A DNA stretch of 64,000 bases from Burkholderia latens (GCF_001718795.1 NZ_CP013435.1:3267738-3331737); one strand, 5' to 3'; counted from the stretch's first letter, positions 16,769 through 25,909 are shown. Made by a program: numbers and translations. Notes: generated from the letters alone by a model not told the origin.

Positions 16769-18183
16769 CGCGCCACCTCCATCGCGTCCGGGCGAAATTC
16801 CGCGACGAGCGGGTGCGCGCTGATGTCCTGACCGAGGCCGAGCCAGCCATCCTCACGCCAGTGGATGTCGAGTCCCAGCGCATGCAGCTGGACTCGTTCG
16901 ATCAGGAGTCGCGCGAGCCGCTGCTGCTCCGCCGGAAACAGCTGCTCCCACACCGCGCCGATGCGCTGCATGGCCACGACCACCTGTGGTTCATCGAGCG
17001 CCGCGCCGGCGGGATGCCGTTGGCATGACCGCCATGCGCCGATCAGCACCTCGGGCGCGCTCAAGGCCGCATGAATCTGGACCAGCACGGCCTGCTCGAT
17101 CTCGGCTGCGGGCAGATGGCCCGTGCCGGGGATCTCCGGAGCGAGCGTCGCGCCGGCATGTCGGCGCTTATGCAGGTAGGGCACGTAGTACCGGTAGATC
17201 CGGCCGCTTTTCTTGCGCACGAACGTGTGTAGCATGCGCTGGCCATCCGGTGCAAAGAGCAGCCCGGCGAGCAGTGCCGAGTGCTTTGTGCGCCGCTCGC
17301 GTGGGCCCTGCTGGCGTCGTTCAATGAATGCGTGCGCAGCGTTCCAAAGTTCCTGCGGCACTATGGGCTCATGCTGCCCGGCGAAATACTCGCCCTTGTG
17401 GTGGATCTCGCCGAGATACACGCGGCTGCGCAGTACATGGAAAATGAACTGCTGGTCGATCGGACGACCAGTACGGTGACGCCCGTCTTGCGTGACCCAT
17501 GCCTTGGTGGTGCGACCTTCGATGGCGAACTCGCGCACGAGACGCGCCGCCGATCCGTGTTCGCCATACCGCCGGAAGATATCCCGCACGAGCATGGCCT
17601 CCGGCTCATTGACGACCAGTCGCCGATCGACGACGTCGTAGCCGAGCGGCGGCATGCCACCCATCCACATGCCACGCGCCTTGCTCACGGCAAACTTGTC
17701 GCGGATGCGCTCGCCCGTCACCTCGCGCTCGAACTGCGCGAACGACAGCAGAATGTTCAGCGTCAGTCGCCCCATCGAGGTCGTCGTGTTGAACTGCTGC
17801 GTGACGGCGACGAAAGAGACGCCGCACCGATCGAACACGTCGACGAGTCGAGCAAAATCCGGGAGACTGCGCGTGAGCCGGTCGATCTTGTAGACCACCA
17901 CGATGTCGATCGTGCCAGCCTCTATATCGGCAAGCAGTCGTTGCAATGATGGCCGATCGAGATTACCGCCGGAATATCCGCCGTCGTCGTACCCGTCATT
18001 CACCGCGATCCAGCCCTCGTGACGCTGGCTTGCGATGTAGGCGAGACCCGCATCGCGCTGTGCTTCGAGGCTGTTGTATTCTTGATCGAGGCCTTCGTCG
18101 CTGGACTTCCGCGTGTACACGGCACAGCGTTTTTTCGGGATGACCGTTGCAGGCATGGGCGCGATGTTGCGTGTCCCCTTCAT
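16765..18183 (-). CDS. large serine recombinase (second copy type)
   Basis: The 472-aa protein has the resolvase catalytic domain with YTRKSSDEG (nucleophile about Ser27) and the YKIDRLTRSLPDF helix. A recombinase domain (about 175-270) and a zinc-ribbon-type region follow. Its sequence is clearly different from the recombinase at 4734-6299. It sits between a DUF2924 gene and an HTH gene, overlapping both by 4 bp, a known three-gene arrangement in proteobacterial prophage remnants. It probably mobilised the phage-derived segment. Confidence 0.87.
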   Translation of the reverse strand: MKGTRNIAPMPATVIPKKRCAVYTRKSSDEGLDQEYNSLEAQRDAGLAYIASQRHEGWIAVNDGYDDGGYSGGNLDRPSLQRLLADIEAGTIDIVVVYKIDRLTRSLPDFARLVDVFDRCGVSFVAVTQQFNTTTSMGRLTLNILLSFAQFEREVTGERIRDKFAVSKARGMWMGGMPPLGYDVVDRRLVVNEPEAMLVRDIFRRYGEHGSAARLVREFAIEGRTTKAWVTQDGRHRTGRPIDQQFIFHVLRSRVYLGEIHHKGEYFAGQHEPIVPQELWNAAHAFIERRQQGPRERRTKHSALLAGLLFAPDGQRMLHTFVRKKSGRIYRYYVPYLHKRRHAGATLAPEIPGTGHLPAAEIEQAVLVQIHAALSAPEVLIGAWRSCQRHPAGAALDEPQVVVAMQRIGAVWEQLFPAEQQRLARLLIERVQLHALGLDIHWREDGWLGLGQDISAHPLVAEFRPDAMEVAR

Positions 18184-18653
18184 GCGACCTCCGCTTTCCG
18201 CCGACCGGATTTCAGGCCAAAGAAAGCAGGTCCCGACCAGTTACTGCCGGTGATCTCGCGCGCGATCGCTGTGAGGCTACGGAAGCGGATGCCCTGGTAA
18301 TCGAAGTCGTTGATGCCGCGCACGAGCACGCGATGATCGATGTCGTTGTAGGTGCGGGTGATGACCGTGCCGGGAAGTAGGCGTTCGCCGGCGCGATGCA
18401 CCTGTCGCGGCATGATGCCAGTTTCGCCTATCTCTTCGAGCTTGCGGCGAAGCGATGCACGCAGTCCGCCGAACGCTCGTTCCTGCATCCGGTAGGCAAG
18501 CCGGGTTTCAATCCAGATGCGATTGTGATGGTTCGGGCGCTCGTCGAAATACTCGTCCCACAGTGCCCACAGGCTGTCGATCGGCAGATGGGGAAGCTGG
18601 GCAATGCGTGCCGTGATGGTCGGGGCGCCAGGCTGACCTGCGTGTGTCGTCAT
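18180..18653 (-). CDS. DUF2924 domain protein
   Basis: The 157-aa protein matches the DUF2924 pattern: a helical N-terminus (LWALWDEYFDERPNHHNRIWIETRLAYRMQE) and a C-terminal PGTVITRTYNDIDHRVLV ... GSNWSGPAFFGL block. The family is regularly encoded immediately upstream of large serine recombinases, as here, with an ATGA overlap. It is presumed to be an accessory or directionality factor; no direct function is known to me. Confidence 0.82.
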   Translation of the reverse strand: MTTHAGQPGAPTITARIAQLPHLPIDSLWALWDEYFDERPNHHNRIWIETRLAYRMQERAFGGLRASLRRKLEEIGETGIMPRQVHRAGERLLPGTVITRTYNDIDHRVLVRGINDFDYQGIRFRSLTAIAREITGSNWSGPAFFGLKSGRRKAEVA

Positions 18654-18865
18654 GAACGAACTCCAGTCGGTTGAGAGGGGTTCGTATTGACGCGCTCGTG
18701 GCCGAAGAAGCCAAGGCCAACCGGTTCGCTGCGATCGTAGGCCGACCCTGCCAGATGTGCGCGAAGCCGTAGCAGCGCGACGGCCAGCAGGTCTATGATT
18801 TCCTGCTGCGGGTGCCGGGGCTTGTCGGTAAGCACCGGAATAGCGACAGGTTGGATATCAGACAT
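18650..18865 (-). CDS. small hypothetical protein leading recombinase operon
   Basis: This 71-aa ORF overlaps the DUF2924 start by 4 bp (ATGA), like the other junctions of the operon, which supports translation. It has a short helical Leu/Ala stretch at 24-40 and no known motif. The ATG at 18865 lacks a clear ribosome-binding site. Confidence 0.5.
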   Translation of the reverse strand: MSDIQPVAIPVLTDKPRHPQQEIIDLLAVALLRLRAHLAGSAYDRSEPVGLGFFGHERVNTNPSQPTGVRS

Positions 18866-18869
18866 GGTG

Positions 18870-18890
18870 AGCGTTTCTGTGGAAAACGCT
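18870..18890. promoter_or_regulatory. inverted repeat upstream of recombinase operon
   Basis: AGCGTTT and AAACGCT form a perfect 7-bp inverted repeat with a 7-bp spacer, 5 bp before the first ATG of the operon. Its location fits an operator or a recombinase recognition site. Function is not shown. Confidence 0.35.
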
Positions 18891-19048
18891 GCTCATGCTA
18901 TGAGCCGAAGATACTTCGCGTAACGTGATTTAGCGGGAGTGCGCGTGAGTTGGCAAACGCCCGCGTGGGATGGCGACCACAGTATTGACCGCCATCCGAT
19001 CCGGCGCCGTTGATTGCTTCCATGCCTTGGCTGGACCCTTGGCGTCTT

Positions 19049-20884
19049 TCAGACGTCGATGGGCGATGTCTTCCAAACGTCCTGCACCAAGGTTATCAGC
19101 AGCGCGTGACGGGCATCGATGGTCTTTGCATCCCAAACAGGAAATGCCTTCAGCTTTTCATTGATTCGGGAAATGGAGGTGTTCTGACCGACGTTGGTCA
19201 GCTCAACCAAACTGCGCGTAAGATAGTTCCCGCTTTTGCAGTACTCGGCCTGTTTCTTCGCGTAAAAATCATTGCCGGCGACAATATTGATCGGCTTCTC
19301 TAACAAAGTCAGATTACCGAGCCGGTTTTTGTAGCCGTCGTAATCCGCACCGGGATTTTCCTCAGCCCACTTGGCACGCAGTTCGGGCGTTGGCGTATTG
19401 GGCAGAATATGCTCGATCTCCAGACTGGTAAACGGGCCCAAGCTACCGGGCGTTTTCAGCCCGCTGAAAGCCATATCAACATATTGCGTCAGACGTGCCA
19501 GCAAATAGCGCGTGCGGTATTGCTGCATCGAATACAGGGTGAAGCGTCGCAACGCATCGACCAGTTCCTGAGATTTTCCGGCCATGCTCGTATCAAAGCG
19601 GTCAGCAATGAATGCGTTGAGCTGCACCTTCTGCTTCATCGGATCTGTGACGGCGGCAATGGTGCGAATTTCATCGGCCCATTGAGAGAAGTTGCGCTCC
19701 AGATCTTTGGTCGGCGTCTTCGTGAAGATGTAGTAGAAGAGGAAGCTCTCCAACTGCGCCACGAAGTGATCAAACAACGGCTTGGGGAAATTGGCGGCCG
19801 CCAGCAGCAGAACGTAATGCAAGCTGAATGCGCCACCGGCCAACCGCTTGAGGCTATCCATCGCCAAACTGGGCTTGCCGTCATTACCCAGCCCGTTGGC
19901 AAAGGCCAGATAGTGCTCGACGTTACGGATCACCTTGCGAACGAACTCGAAGGGCTTGTTCGCGTAATCGCACATGGCCGCGTTGTCCTTGGCCACGAAC
20001 CAGTCATAAATTTCATCCTCGCGCACCACCGAGTCACCACGCTCGTTCTTAATCACGTAGTTGGCCATCAGGAAATAGCGCAGGAAGCGCAGCGGCTTTT
20101 CCTTTTCTTTCTCCAGCGGCTTGGTGATTTTCTTCCACTCGTCCTTGAGCTGGGTGAACTGCGATTGATTGACCTGCGTGAACAATAGGTTCTTCAGCAG
20201 ATCCATCGGGTTCAGACCTACGCCGCGCTCGTTGATGGTCTCGAAGATCTTCAGCGCGCTACTCACGTCGGTGGATATCTGGATGAATACCACGTTGTTG
20301 GCCAGATAGCCCCAATACTTCTTCAGCTTGGCGACGTCGTCGTAGTTATCTTTCAGATAGTGGTACAGCGTGCTGTAGGCATTGACCAGATTTTCGAGGG
20401 AGCCGAAGCTGGCGATCCCTGAAGCCTGAATGCCCGTGCGCACAGCCTGTGGATCGGCATCCAACTCCACCAGCTTGGTCATCACTTCGGCCGCATTCTC
20501 GTAACGAGGCTCCAGCTTCAGATTCGTGCGGACCTCGCCGTCGCTGTCCACATAGCTGGTCGATATCAGTCCGGAAATCATTTGCCGTTGTGGCTCACCC
20601 TGGAACAGATGCTTCAGCGCGCACAGCAGCAGGAAAAATGTGGTCAGGCGCTGCTGACCATCGATGACCTCGTAGTGATTCTTTTGATGGGTCGGCGACA
20701 CCAGTACGGTGCCAATGAAATATTCCCGCGTCGTGCTCCCATCGATCTGCTCACCGATATCCTCCAGTAGCTGATGCACTTCCTTGTCCGTCCAGACGTA
20801 CTCGCGTTGGTAGTCCGGGACGATGTAGAAGCATTCCCTGAAGGCCTCCTCGATGCTGTACTTATGGTTTTCAATACGAGCCAT
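19049..20884 (-). CDS. DUF262/HNH (GmrSD-like) endonuclease
   Basis: The 611-aa protein has an N-terminal DUF262 ParB-like NTPase domain (PDYQREYVW at 23-31 and DGQQRLTT at 75-82). Its C-terminal DUF1524 HNH nuclease domain has EIEHILPN (His about 492) and YKNRLGNLTLL. This is the GmrSD/type IV-like restriction architecture, which attacks modified phage DNA in characterised members. The ATG at 20884 gives full family length. It lies 62 bp downstream of an ImmA/IrrE-XRE pair on the same strand, suggesting joint control. Confidence 0.87.
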   Translation of the reverse strand: MARIENHKYSIEEAFRECFYIVPDYQREYVWTDKEVHQLLEDIGEQIDGSTTREYFIGTVLVSPTHQKNHYEVIDGQQRLTTFFLLLCALKHLFQGEPQRQMISGLISTSYVDSDGEVRTNLKLEPRYENAAEVMTKLVELDADPQAVRTGIQASGIASFGSLENLVNAYSTLYHYLKDNYDDVAKLKKYWGYLANNVVFIQISTDVSSALKIFETINERGVGLNPMDLLKNLLFTQVNQSQFTQLKDEWKKITKPLEKEKEKPLRFLRYFLMANYVIKNERGDSVVREDEIYDWFVAKDNAAMCDYANKPFEFVRKVIRNVEHYLAFANGLGNDGKPSLAMDSLKRLAGGAFSLHYVLLLAAANFPKPLFDHFVAQLESFLFYYIFTKTPTKDLERNFSQWADEIRTIAAVTDPMKQKVQLNAFIADRFDTSMAGKSQELVDALRRFTLYSMQQYRTRYLLARLTQYVDMAFSGLKTPGSLGPFTSLEIEHILPNTPTPELRAKWAEENPGADYDGYKNRLGNLTLLEKPINIVAGNDFYAKKQAEYCKSGNYLTRSLVELTNVGQNTSISRINEKLKAFPVWDAKTIDARHALLITLVQDVWKTSPIDV

Positions 20885-20946
20885 TTATTCCCCGATCAGT
20901 TATTCAACACAATCGCTAACGCGATGAAAATCCCCGCCTTCATTTG

Positions 20947-21816
20947 TCATCTTGTGCCCGCTACATTCCAGCGACGCGGCTCCGCATCCTCGAGCAGCAA
21001 CAGCGTGAGCACGCGATCACGCGCGGCATACGTATGCTTGAATTCGTGGAGTTTCATGTACGGCGCTTCGTCTGTACACCATAGCGACGCCGGAAGTTCG
21101 ACGCCGTCTCGCTCCTGCAAAACACTGGTGTCTGCGGCGATGGTTCCTGGCAACGGCTCGACGGGATTGGTTAGCCGCTGAATTCGTGCTTTGCTTAGAA
21201 CAGCAGATCGACTGCGCCACTCGTATTTTAGGAATCCGTTGTCCCAGTGCAGCAGGATGGCTCGAACGTCAGTGTATTTTATGAAACGAATGCACAGTGC
21301 CTCAAAAGACACCTGAAAACGTGACGCGAGCTGACTCAGCAGATGCAGACTGATGGTCTGCCCGGCCATTGCGTCTCGCAGCACGTCACCCGGCAGCAGC
21401 AGATTGCTCGCAAAATCATCCGCCTCGCGCTCAATCACCGCAAGAGTGTCCTGTCCCGAGTACACGCTTGCCTTATCGCACTGAAAAGACATCTGGCGAT
21501 CCCGGTGCAGAATAAAATGCCCAAGCTCGTGTGCTATCGTGAATCTTTGGCGCTCCGGACTGGCGTTACCGTTATAGAAAATTCCCCACTCGGCAGCATC
21601 GTTCGGATTACGCACCAGCATACCTTCACAGCTGGCGATTGGCGAAGGCATCGGAGCCTTGATCTCGCGAACACCCTTTCCATAAGGTGTACCAGGCAAT
21701 CCTTGGCGAACCAAATCAAGGTCAATCACATCGGGTAGCCCTGACGGAAAGGCTGTGCGCAACAGCCGCAGGATCGCTGTCGCCGCCGTGAATCCGTTGA
21801 GCGCCACCGCGTTCAT
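20947..21816 (-). CDS. ImmA/IrrE-type metallopeptidase
   Basis: The 289-aa protein has the zinc motif HELGH (H96, E97, H100) and a downstream EREADDFASNLLLP helix supplying the third ligand (about E131). Such proteases cleave or inactivate the XRE-type repressor encoded beside them in phages, ICEs and defence loci. It overlaps the XRE gene by 4 bp. The C-terminal third (about 190-289) is a separate domain of unknown function and may sense a signal. Confidence 0.85.
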   Translation of the reverse strand: MNAVALNGFTAATAILRLLRTAFPSGLPDVIDLDLVRQGLPGTPYGKGVREIKAPMPSPIASCEGMLVRNPNDAAEWGIFYNGNASPERQRFTIAHELGHFILHRDRQMSFQCDKASVYSGQDTLAVIEREADDFASNLLLPGDVLRDAMAGQTISLHLLSQLASRFQVSFEALCIRFIKYTDVRAILLHWDNGFLKYEWRSRSAVLSKARIQRLTNPVEPLPGTIAADTSVLQERDGVELPASLWCTDEAPYMKLHEFKHTYAARDRVLTLLLLEDAEPRRWNVAGTR

Positions 21817-22160
21817 TGCGCGTTCCCGCCATCCTTACGGGAGCCGAACATCAAATTGAGCGCATCCCGATAACGCTGTTTGTCGCCGTCAGTCATGCCC
21901 GCGTACTCCCGAAAGAACGCGACATCTTCCGGGGTTGCCTGCGGAACGTCCTTGGGCGCTTCACCCATCAAATCCTCGACCGTGACGCCCAGCAGCTTGG
22001 AAAGGGCATAGACGCGTTCTGCCGTCGGTCGTTGCCCCTCCCTCATTTCCAGCTCCCAGACATAAGCCTTGGTACAGCCGATCTCGTCGGCGACCTGCTG
22101 GAGAGTCAATTTTTTTGCTTCCCGCAAACGGCGCAACCGTATACCGAACGCCGAAGCCAT
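21813..22160 (-). CDS. XRE-family repressor
   Basis: The 115-aa protein has an N-terminal HTH_3 domain (about 6-62; LTLQQVADEIGCTKAYVWELE) and a short acidic C-terminal tail, a likely target of the neighbouring ImmA/IrrE protease. It is the first gene of the minus-strand operon and faces the divergent three-gene operon, so it may control both promoters. Confidence 0.85.
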   Translation of the reverse strand: MASAFGIRLRRLREAKKLTLQQVADEIGCTKAYVWELEMREGQRPTAERVYALSKLLGVTVEDLMGEAPKDVPQATPEDVAFFREYAGMTDGDKQRYRDALNLMFGSRKDGGNAQ

Positions 22161-22202
22161 GGCGCACTCCTGTTTCGATGGGTCAAGTTCGCTAAACCCG
22201 AG

Positions 22203-22230
22203 AGTATAGCAATGAGATACATCTATGCAA
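22203..22230 (-). promoter_or_regulatory. promoter of XRE-ImmA-DUF262 operon
   Basis: On the minus strand TTGCAT (22225-22230), a 16-bp spacer and TATACT (22203-22208) form a good sigma70-like promoter. The start would lie about 35 bp before the XRE ATG. Confidence 0.55.
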
Positions 22231-22247
22231 TGGTTGTTTCAAATTGA

Positions 22248-22281
22248 TTGACAAGAGGAAAAGAGAGGGACAGAATCCCTC
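22248..22281 (+). promoter_or_regulatory. divergent promoter with overlapping inverted repeat
   Basis: TTGACA at 22248-22253, a 17-bp spacer and CAGAAT at 22271-22276 form a candidate promoter for the plus-strand operon. The -10 is covered by the inverted repeat GAGGGA (22265-22270) and TCCCTC (22276-22281), a plausible operator. Confidence 0.45.
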
Positions 22282-22394
22282 CCAGTATCTCAAAACTTTA
22301 CTTATTTTAGATTCTGTTTGGCGAACCCAGTCGCCGGCTAGCGACCAGAAATATCGGTCCCCAGCCTCCGACATCTTCAGGAAGAACCGAAGCA

Positions 22395-23627
22395 ATGAAA
22401 AAGACGCATGTCGATATTTTGCTCGAACTGCCGGTGGATGGAGCGCTGCGCGGTTTTCTGACGTCCCATGGGCTGCCCCTACCGGCTGGCTTCGACTGGA
22501 ACCAGGCGGATACCACGTCCAACGCGCTGGTAGATGCCGTTCACGATTGGCCCGATGCCGCCGCCCGTGACCAGATGATCGGCAACCTCATGGCGAGCGT
22601 CCGTCTCGGCGACGCAACAAGCAGGCAGGTGCTGTTCGAGGCGGCGATGTGGGACAGCGCGGCACTCACGGGCCTGACGCTGTGCGGCAGCGACCTGCAC
22701 CGGTCGTTCTGGCTGTATGTGCATCACCCCGAAATCTTCGAACGTGCGCTCGACTTCAACTTCTGGGAGCACCACGGGCCACAAACGCAGCAGTACGATC
22801 TGGGCATCGCGTGTGAACCGGATTCGTCCACGGTAGCTCTGGACGCTTTGCGCGGTGCCATCTCCGATTTCTACCTGCGTGAGCTGCAGTGCGGTGACAG
22901 CAGCGTGGCTCACCTCGTGCAACGCAGTCCAGGCGTGTTCCTCCTGACCGTCCACGTCAAGGATCTGGCGACGCTGCGCCTGGAGTTTGAGGGCTCTAAT
23001 CTGAAGCGCCACGTTGGCAATCCCAATATCCAAATGGCACTGGAATACTCTCGTGCCACGGGCGTGGTCCGCACGCTTGTACGTGGAGGAGCAAAATACC
23101 AGCAGATGCTGGTCGATGCGTTTGCAGAGCATGTTTTGGGCACCAAGGTGAGCGCTCAACGGCTCAAGTCGCCGACGCTCGATCTGTCTTCGCTGCGTAC
23201 CGGTTTCGATGTGCCGGAGGTCTTCGAGGATGGCTTTGCAGTCGTCCAACTCAAAGCCCTCACGCTGCTCAGCCCGGACAGTGAGCTCAAGCTCGAGTGC
23301 GTCGCCATGGCCTCCAAGGAGCAGCGATCTGTTCATGAGTTGCTGCAGGAAAAGCTGCCGGCCCCGCTTGCTGATCGCTGGACCGTGACGGCGGCACAAA
23401 TCAACCTCTACTATCCGCCCGAGCCGGGCAGGCGCGCGAAGGTAGTTTCCGTCGAAGTGACCAGCAAGGGGAGGCTGAACCTGCATCAGTTCGATGCCCG
23501 CTTGCAATCGCAGCTGGAAGGCTATCTGGTCAAGGTCGGCATCCTCCAGAAAGGACAGATGCTCAATGCGCAGGAAATGCCGCCCGGGGCTGATGCGGTC
23601 GGATCGTCGCCGGAATCGGTAAATTAA
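22395..23627 (+). CDS. hypothetical protein, 410 aa, first of three-gene operon
   Basis: I do not recognise this protein. It is soluble and acidic, without signal peptide, membrane span or cysteine cluster. The central part (about 165-230) reads as mixed alpha/beta and the C-terminal 100 residues contain a YYPPEPGRRAKVVSVEVTSKGR segment that looks beta-rich. It is preceded by AGGAAG and begins a plus-strand operon; the next start lies 3 bp after its stop. It diverges from the XRE repressor of the DUF262 operon. A role in a defence or stress-response system is inference from context. Confidence 0.6.
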   Translation: MKKTHVDILLELPVDGALRGFLTSHGLPLPAGFDWNQADTTSNALVDAVHDWPDAAARDQMIGNLMASVRLGDATSRQVLFEAAMWDSAALTGLTLCGSDLHRSFWLYVHHPEIFERALDFNFWEHHGPQTQQYDLGIACEPDSSTVALDALRGAISDFYLRELQCGDSSVAHLVQRSPGVFLLTVHVKDLATLRLEFEGSNLKRHVGNPNIQMALEYSRATGVVRTLVRGGAKYQQMLVDAFAEHVLGTKVSAQRLKSPTLDLSSLRTGFDVPEVFEDGFAVVQLKALTLLSPDSELKLECVAMASKEQRSVHELLQEKLPAPLADRWTVTAAQINLYYPPEPGRRAKVVSVEVTSKGRLNLHQFDARLQSQLEGYLVKVGILQKGQMLNAQEMPPGADAVGSSPESVN

Positions 23628-23630
23628 CCG

Positions 23631-24593
23631 ATGACCTCGCACGAATCCTGGTCACTGATCTGCCGGCTGTTTTCCGGCGGGACACCTGTATTGCGCGCCG
23701 CGCTGTCGCCGCGCGAGATCAATGTCCTGCCTGCCGTCGGCCACGCAATCAAGCAGGCGATGCTGGACCGCGATTTCGTGCTTTGTCCGCACTGCCAGCA
23801 GCATAGGGTACAGGTCTGGGGTGATGGGCACGGCAGTCGGATGTGCCGCTGCCCGGACTGTGGGCCGGTCGCCATCGATCGGGACGACGGTGCATCGATG
23901 GCACTGGATGAGGATTGGCTACGCCGAAAACTGCGCACCGCCCTCGAAATCAACAGCCGTGACGGCATCGACGATCTGGGGAATGGCGTCTGGCGTCTGG
24001 GCAATGCCCGCAGCATTCCAGTACTGCTTGCCCGCGACCCGACGCGCATCTGGCATGAGCCTGCTCTGCTCGATCGAGTCCGCGTTGACGGGCAAGTCAT
24101 CCGGCTGATCACGCCTCGCTCGCAGCTACATGCTCCGCCCGGTGCTGGAGTGGAATGGCTCGCGATCGAGGAGCGTTTCGCACTCTACGGTGACACGCTT
24201 TCGTTCATCGACCCGGGCTCGCCAGCCACTAAGGCGGTCACAGCCGATCCAGCCATACCGGTGAACGGTCCATTCTCGGCTGACTTCCGCTGGGTCACGC
24301 TACCAAATGGCAACGGCTCGCCAATCCACTGCACCGAAGCTCAGGCCAAGGTATTCAATGCCCTGTGGTCGTTCAATGGCCAAGAGGTCACCGCCGATCG
24401 GATCATGCAGCGGGCGGGGCTCGCCAGTGACAAACCAATCGACGTGTTCAAGGTGAAAACCCGCGATAAGGGCAAACCGGAATACGAACAGCCGTTGGCA
24501 GCCTATCGAGCACTCGTCATCACTCAACGGCGCCAAGGGCTGTATTCACTCGCTTGTGCCCCTACGGCCATGCACGCATCTTTCACGCAATAG
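23631..24593 (+). CDS. zinc-ribbon protein with C-terminal helical domain, unknown function
   Basis: The 320-aa protein starts 3 bp after the preceding stop, indicating translational coupling. Cys52, Cys55, Cys74 and Cys77 form a treble CxxC...CxxC zinc ribbon of the kind found in DNA- or RNA-binding proteins. The C-terminal region (about 240-310) resembles a winged helix (AQAKVFNALWSFNGQEVTADRIMQRAG, recognition-helix-like). Together these suggest a nucleic-acid-binding regulator or sensor. No family name can be given. Confidence 0.62.
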   Translation: MTSHESWSLICRLFSGGTPVLRAALSPREINVLPAVGHAIKQAMLDRDFVLCPHCQQHRVQVWGDGHGSRMCRCPDCGPVAIDRDDGASMALDEDWLRRKLRTALEINSRDGIDDLGNGVWRLGNARSIPVLLARDPTRIWHEPALLDRVRVDGQVIRLITPRSQLHAPPGAGVEWLAIEERFALYGDTLSFIDPGSPATKAVTADPAIPVNGPFSADFRWVTLPNGNGSPIHCTEAQAKVFNALWSFNGQEVTADRIMQRAGLASDKPIDVFKVKTRDKGKPEYEQPLAAYRALVITQRRQGLYSLACAPTAMHASFTQ

Positions 24594-24626
24594 AAGTCAG
24601 ACTCACGCCCAGAAGGAACAACAACT

Positions 24627-25568
24627 ATGGCCTCGAAAATGCCCGCTGCCCGCGATGCAAATGGAAATCGCATCACCATTCAAATGGCGGAAAATGGATC
24701 ATTTGAAAAACCACTGAAGTGTGAATTTTGCGATGCATCCGTTTCATTTGTGAATGGGCATCCAAGGGAAGTAGGGGAGGATATTGTTTTTGTCGAACCA
24801 TTTTTTAGGCTGGCGCCCAAAAGCACACATCACGAAGGCTGCAATTACAACTCCGTCGGCCAACTGACTGTTATCGCTCGTGAATCAGATGGCGACGTTT
24901 TTATGGCCATTTCGAATAATCAATTTGAACTTCGATTGCTTGCCGTAAAAAAAGCACTTGACCAGCTTATTGAACTAGCCAAAACAAAAAAATCCCTCAC
25001 CGACGATAAAAAATTAATCAGCCAGCAGAAGGAGTACATAGCTAGCGAAGAGAAATTGGGGGCATACATCAATAGTGCAAAACGGGTGCTTAAGGTTCGC
25101 TCCGTATGCGAAGATCATGCCGAGATAGAAAATCTTCTTACTCTCGTATTTGACGGTGTAAGTGTCCCATGGTCTGATTTTTATTTCGAGGACACCGACT
25201 ATTTTCGGTGCTATCGACAACTTAAAAGCTCAACCACCCAGATACCTATCGCCGTCCACGGCACAATCAAATCAATAAAAACCGTGCCCGGGAAAAAAGA
25301 AAATTTTTCGGTTGTCAATCTTGTACGCCCCATGCGAAACATGGACGAAGCAGATGCTCGGGAGGTGGCATGCACGTCGATTTGGTCTCCCGATGTTAAT
25401 TTTTTCTCGGATTACCGAGAGGGGCAGACTATCATTGCATTTGGTATGTGGCAGTGGAAACCCGAAAGCAGAATTGCCAATTCCAAAGCGAACTCACCAA
25501 TCAAAACATTTGTAAATTATGAGATGCGGCTGTGGCCCGTCGCAAAATCTCAGATCTGCGCGGCTTAA
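24627..25568 (+). CDS. hypothetical protein with CoiA-like N-terminal zinc motif
   Basis: The 313-aa protein has CEFC (Cys32, Cys35) and THHEGC (His68, His69, Cys72), the zinc-binding pattern seen at the N-terminus of CoiA-like and other predicted nuclease proteins, but no nuclease motif is obvious later. A lysine-rich helical stretch covers about 105-150. The gene is much richer in A+T than its neighbours, implying separate acquisition. An AAGGAA ribosome-binding site precedes its ATG, 33 bp after the previous stop. It is the last gene before the tRNA junction. Confidence 0.6.
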   Translation: MASKMPAARDANGNRITIQMAENGSFEKPLKCEFCDASVSFVNGHPREVGEDIVFVEPFFRLAPKSTHHEGCNYNSVGQLTVIARESDGDVFMAISNNQFELRLLAVKKALDQLIELAKTKKSLTDDKKLISQQKEYIASEEKLGAYINSAKRVLKVRSVCEDHAEIENLLTLVFDGVSVPWSDFYFEDTDYFRCYRQLKSSTTQIPIAVHGTIKSIKTVPGKKENFSVVNLVRPMRNMDEADAREVACTSIWSPDVNFFSDYREGQTIIAFGMWQWKPESRIANSKANSPIKTFVNYEMRLWPVAKSQICAA

Positions 25569-25873
25569 CGTTCTCGGTCCGCTCACGCCCAAGATTCACG
25601 ATCAAGGGACAGAGTCGGACGTCAACAACCCGGGGCGTACGTGACGGTACTGGTATGCAGATACCACGCGCAACCGTAGCGCCCCAGCACACGCGTAACT
25701 TATTGCCAGGAAAGGAAGTGTGCGTGTGCCACGGCGAAAATGTTGCCGCGAATTTTGAGAGAACAGAGGGCGAAATATAGGCAAACGGGGCACAAACCGA
25801 CCCGATCCTGGGCAGTGCGTAGCACACGCAGAATCGCCGGAAAACCCGCATGGCGCGCGGAACGCCGCAAATG
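25569..25873. other. intergenic region at island edge
   Basis: About 300 bp between the last island gene and the tRNA-Phe terminator. No convincing ORF, promoter or integrase remnant is seen. Its base composition is intermediate, so the exact island boundary probably lies here or in the 3' part of the tRNA. Confidence 0.4.
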
Positions 25874-25902
25874 AAAACGCCCAACCGAGAGAGGTTGGGC
25901 GT
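25874..25902 (-). terminator. rho-independent terminator of tRNA-Phe
   Basis: ACGCCCAACC (25877-25886) and GGTTGGGCGT (25893-25902) form a 10-bp stem with loop GAGAGA. Read on the minus strand it is followed by a T-run, directly after the tRNA 3' end. Confidence 0.8.
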
Positions 25903-25909
25903 CTAATTC

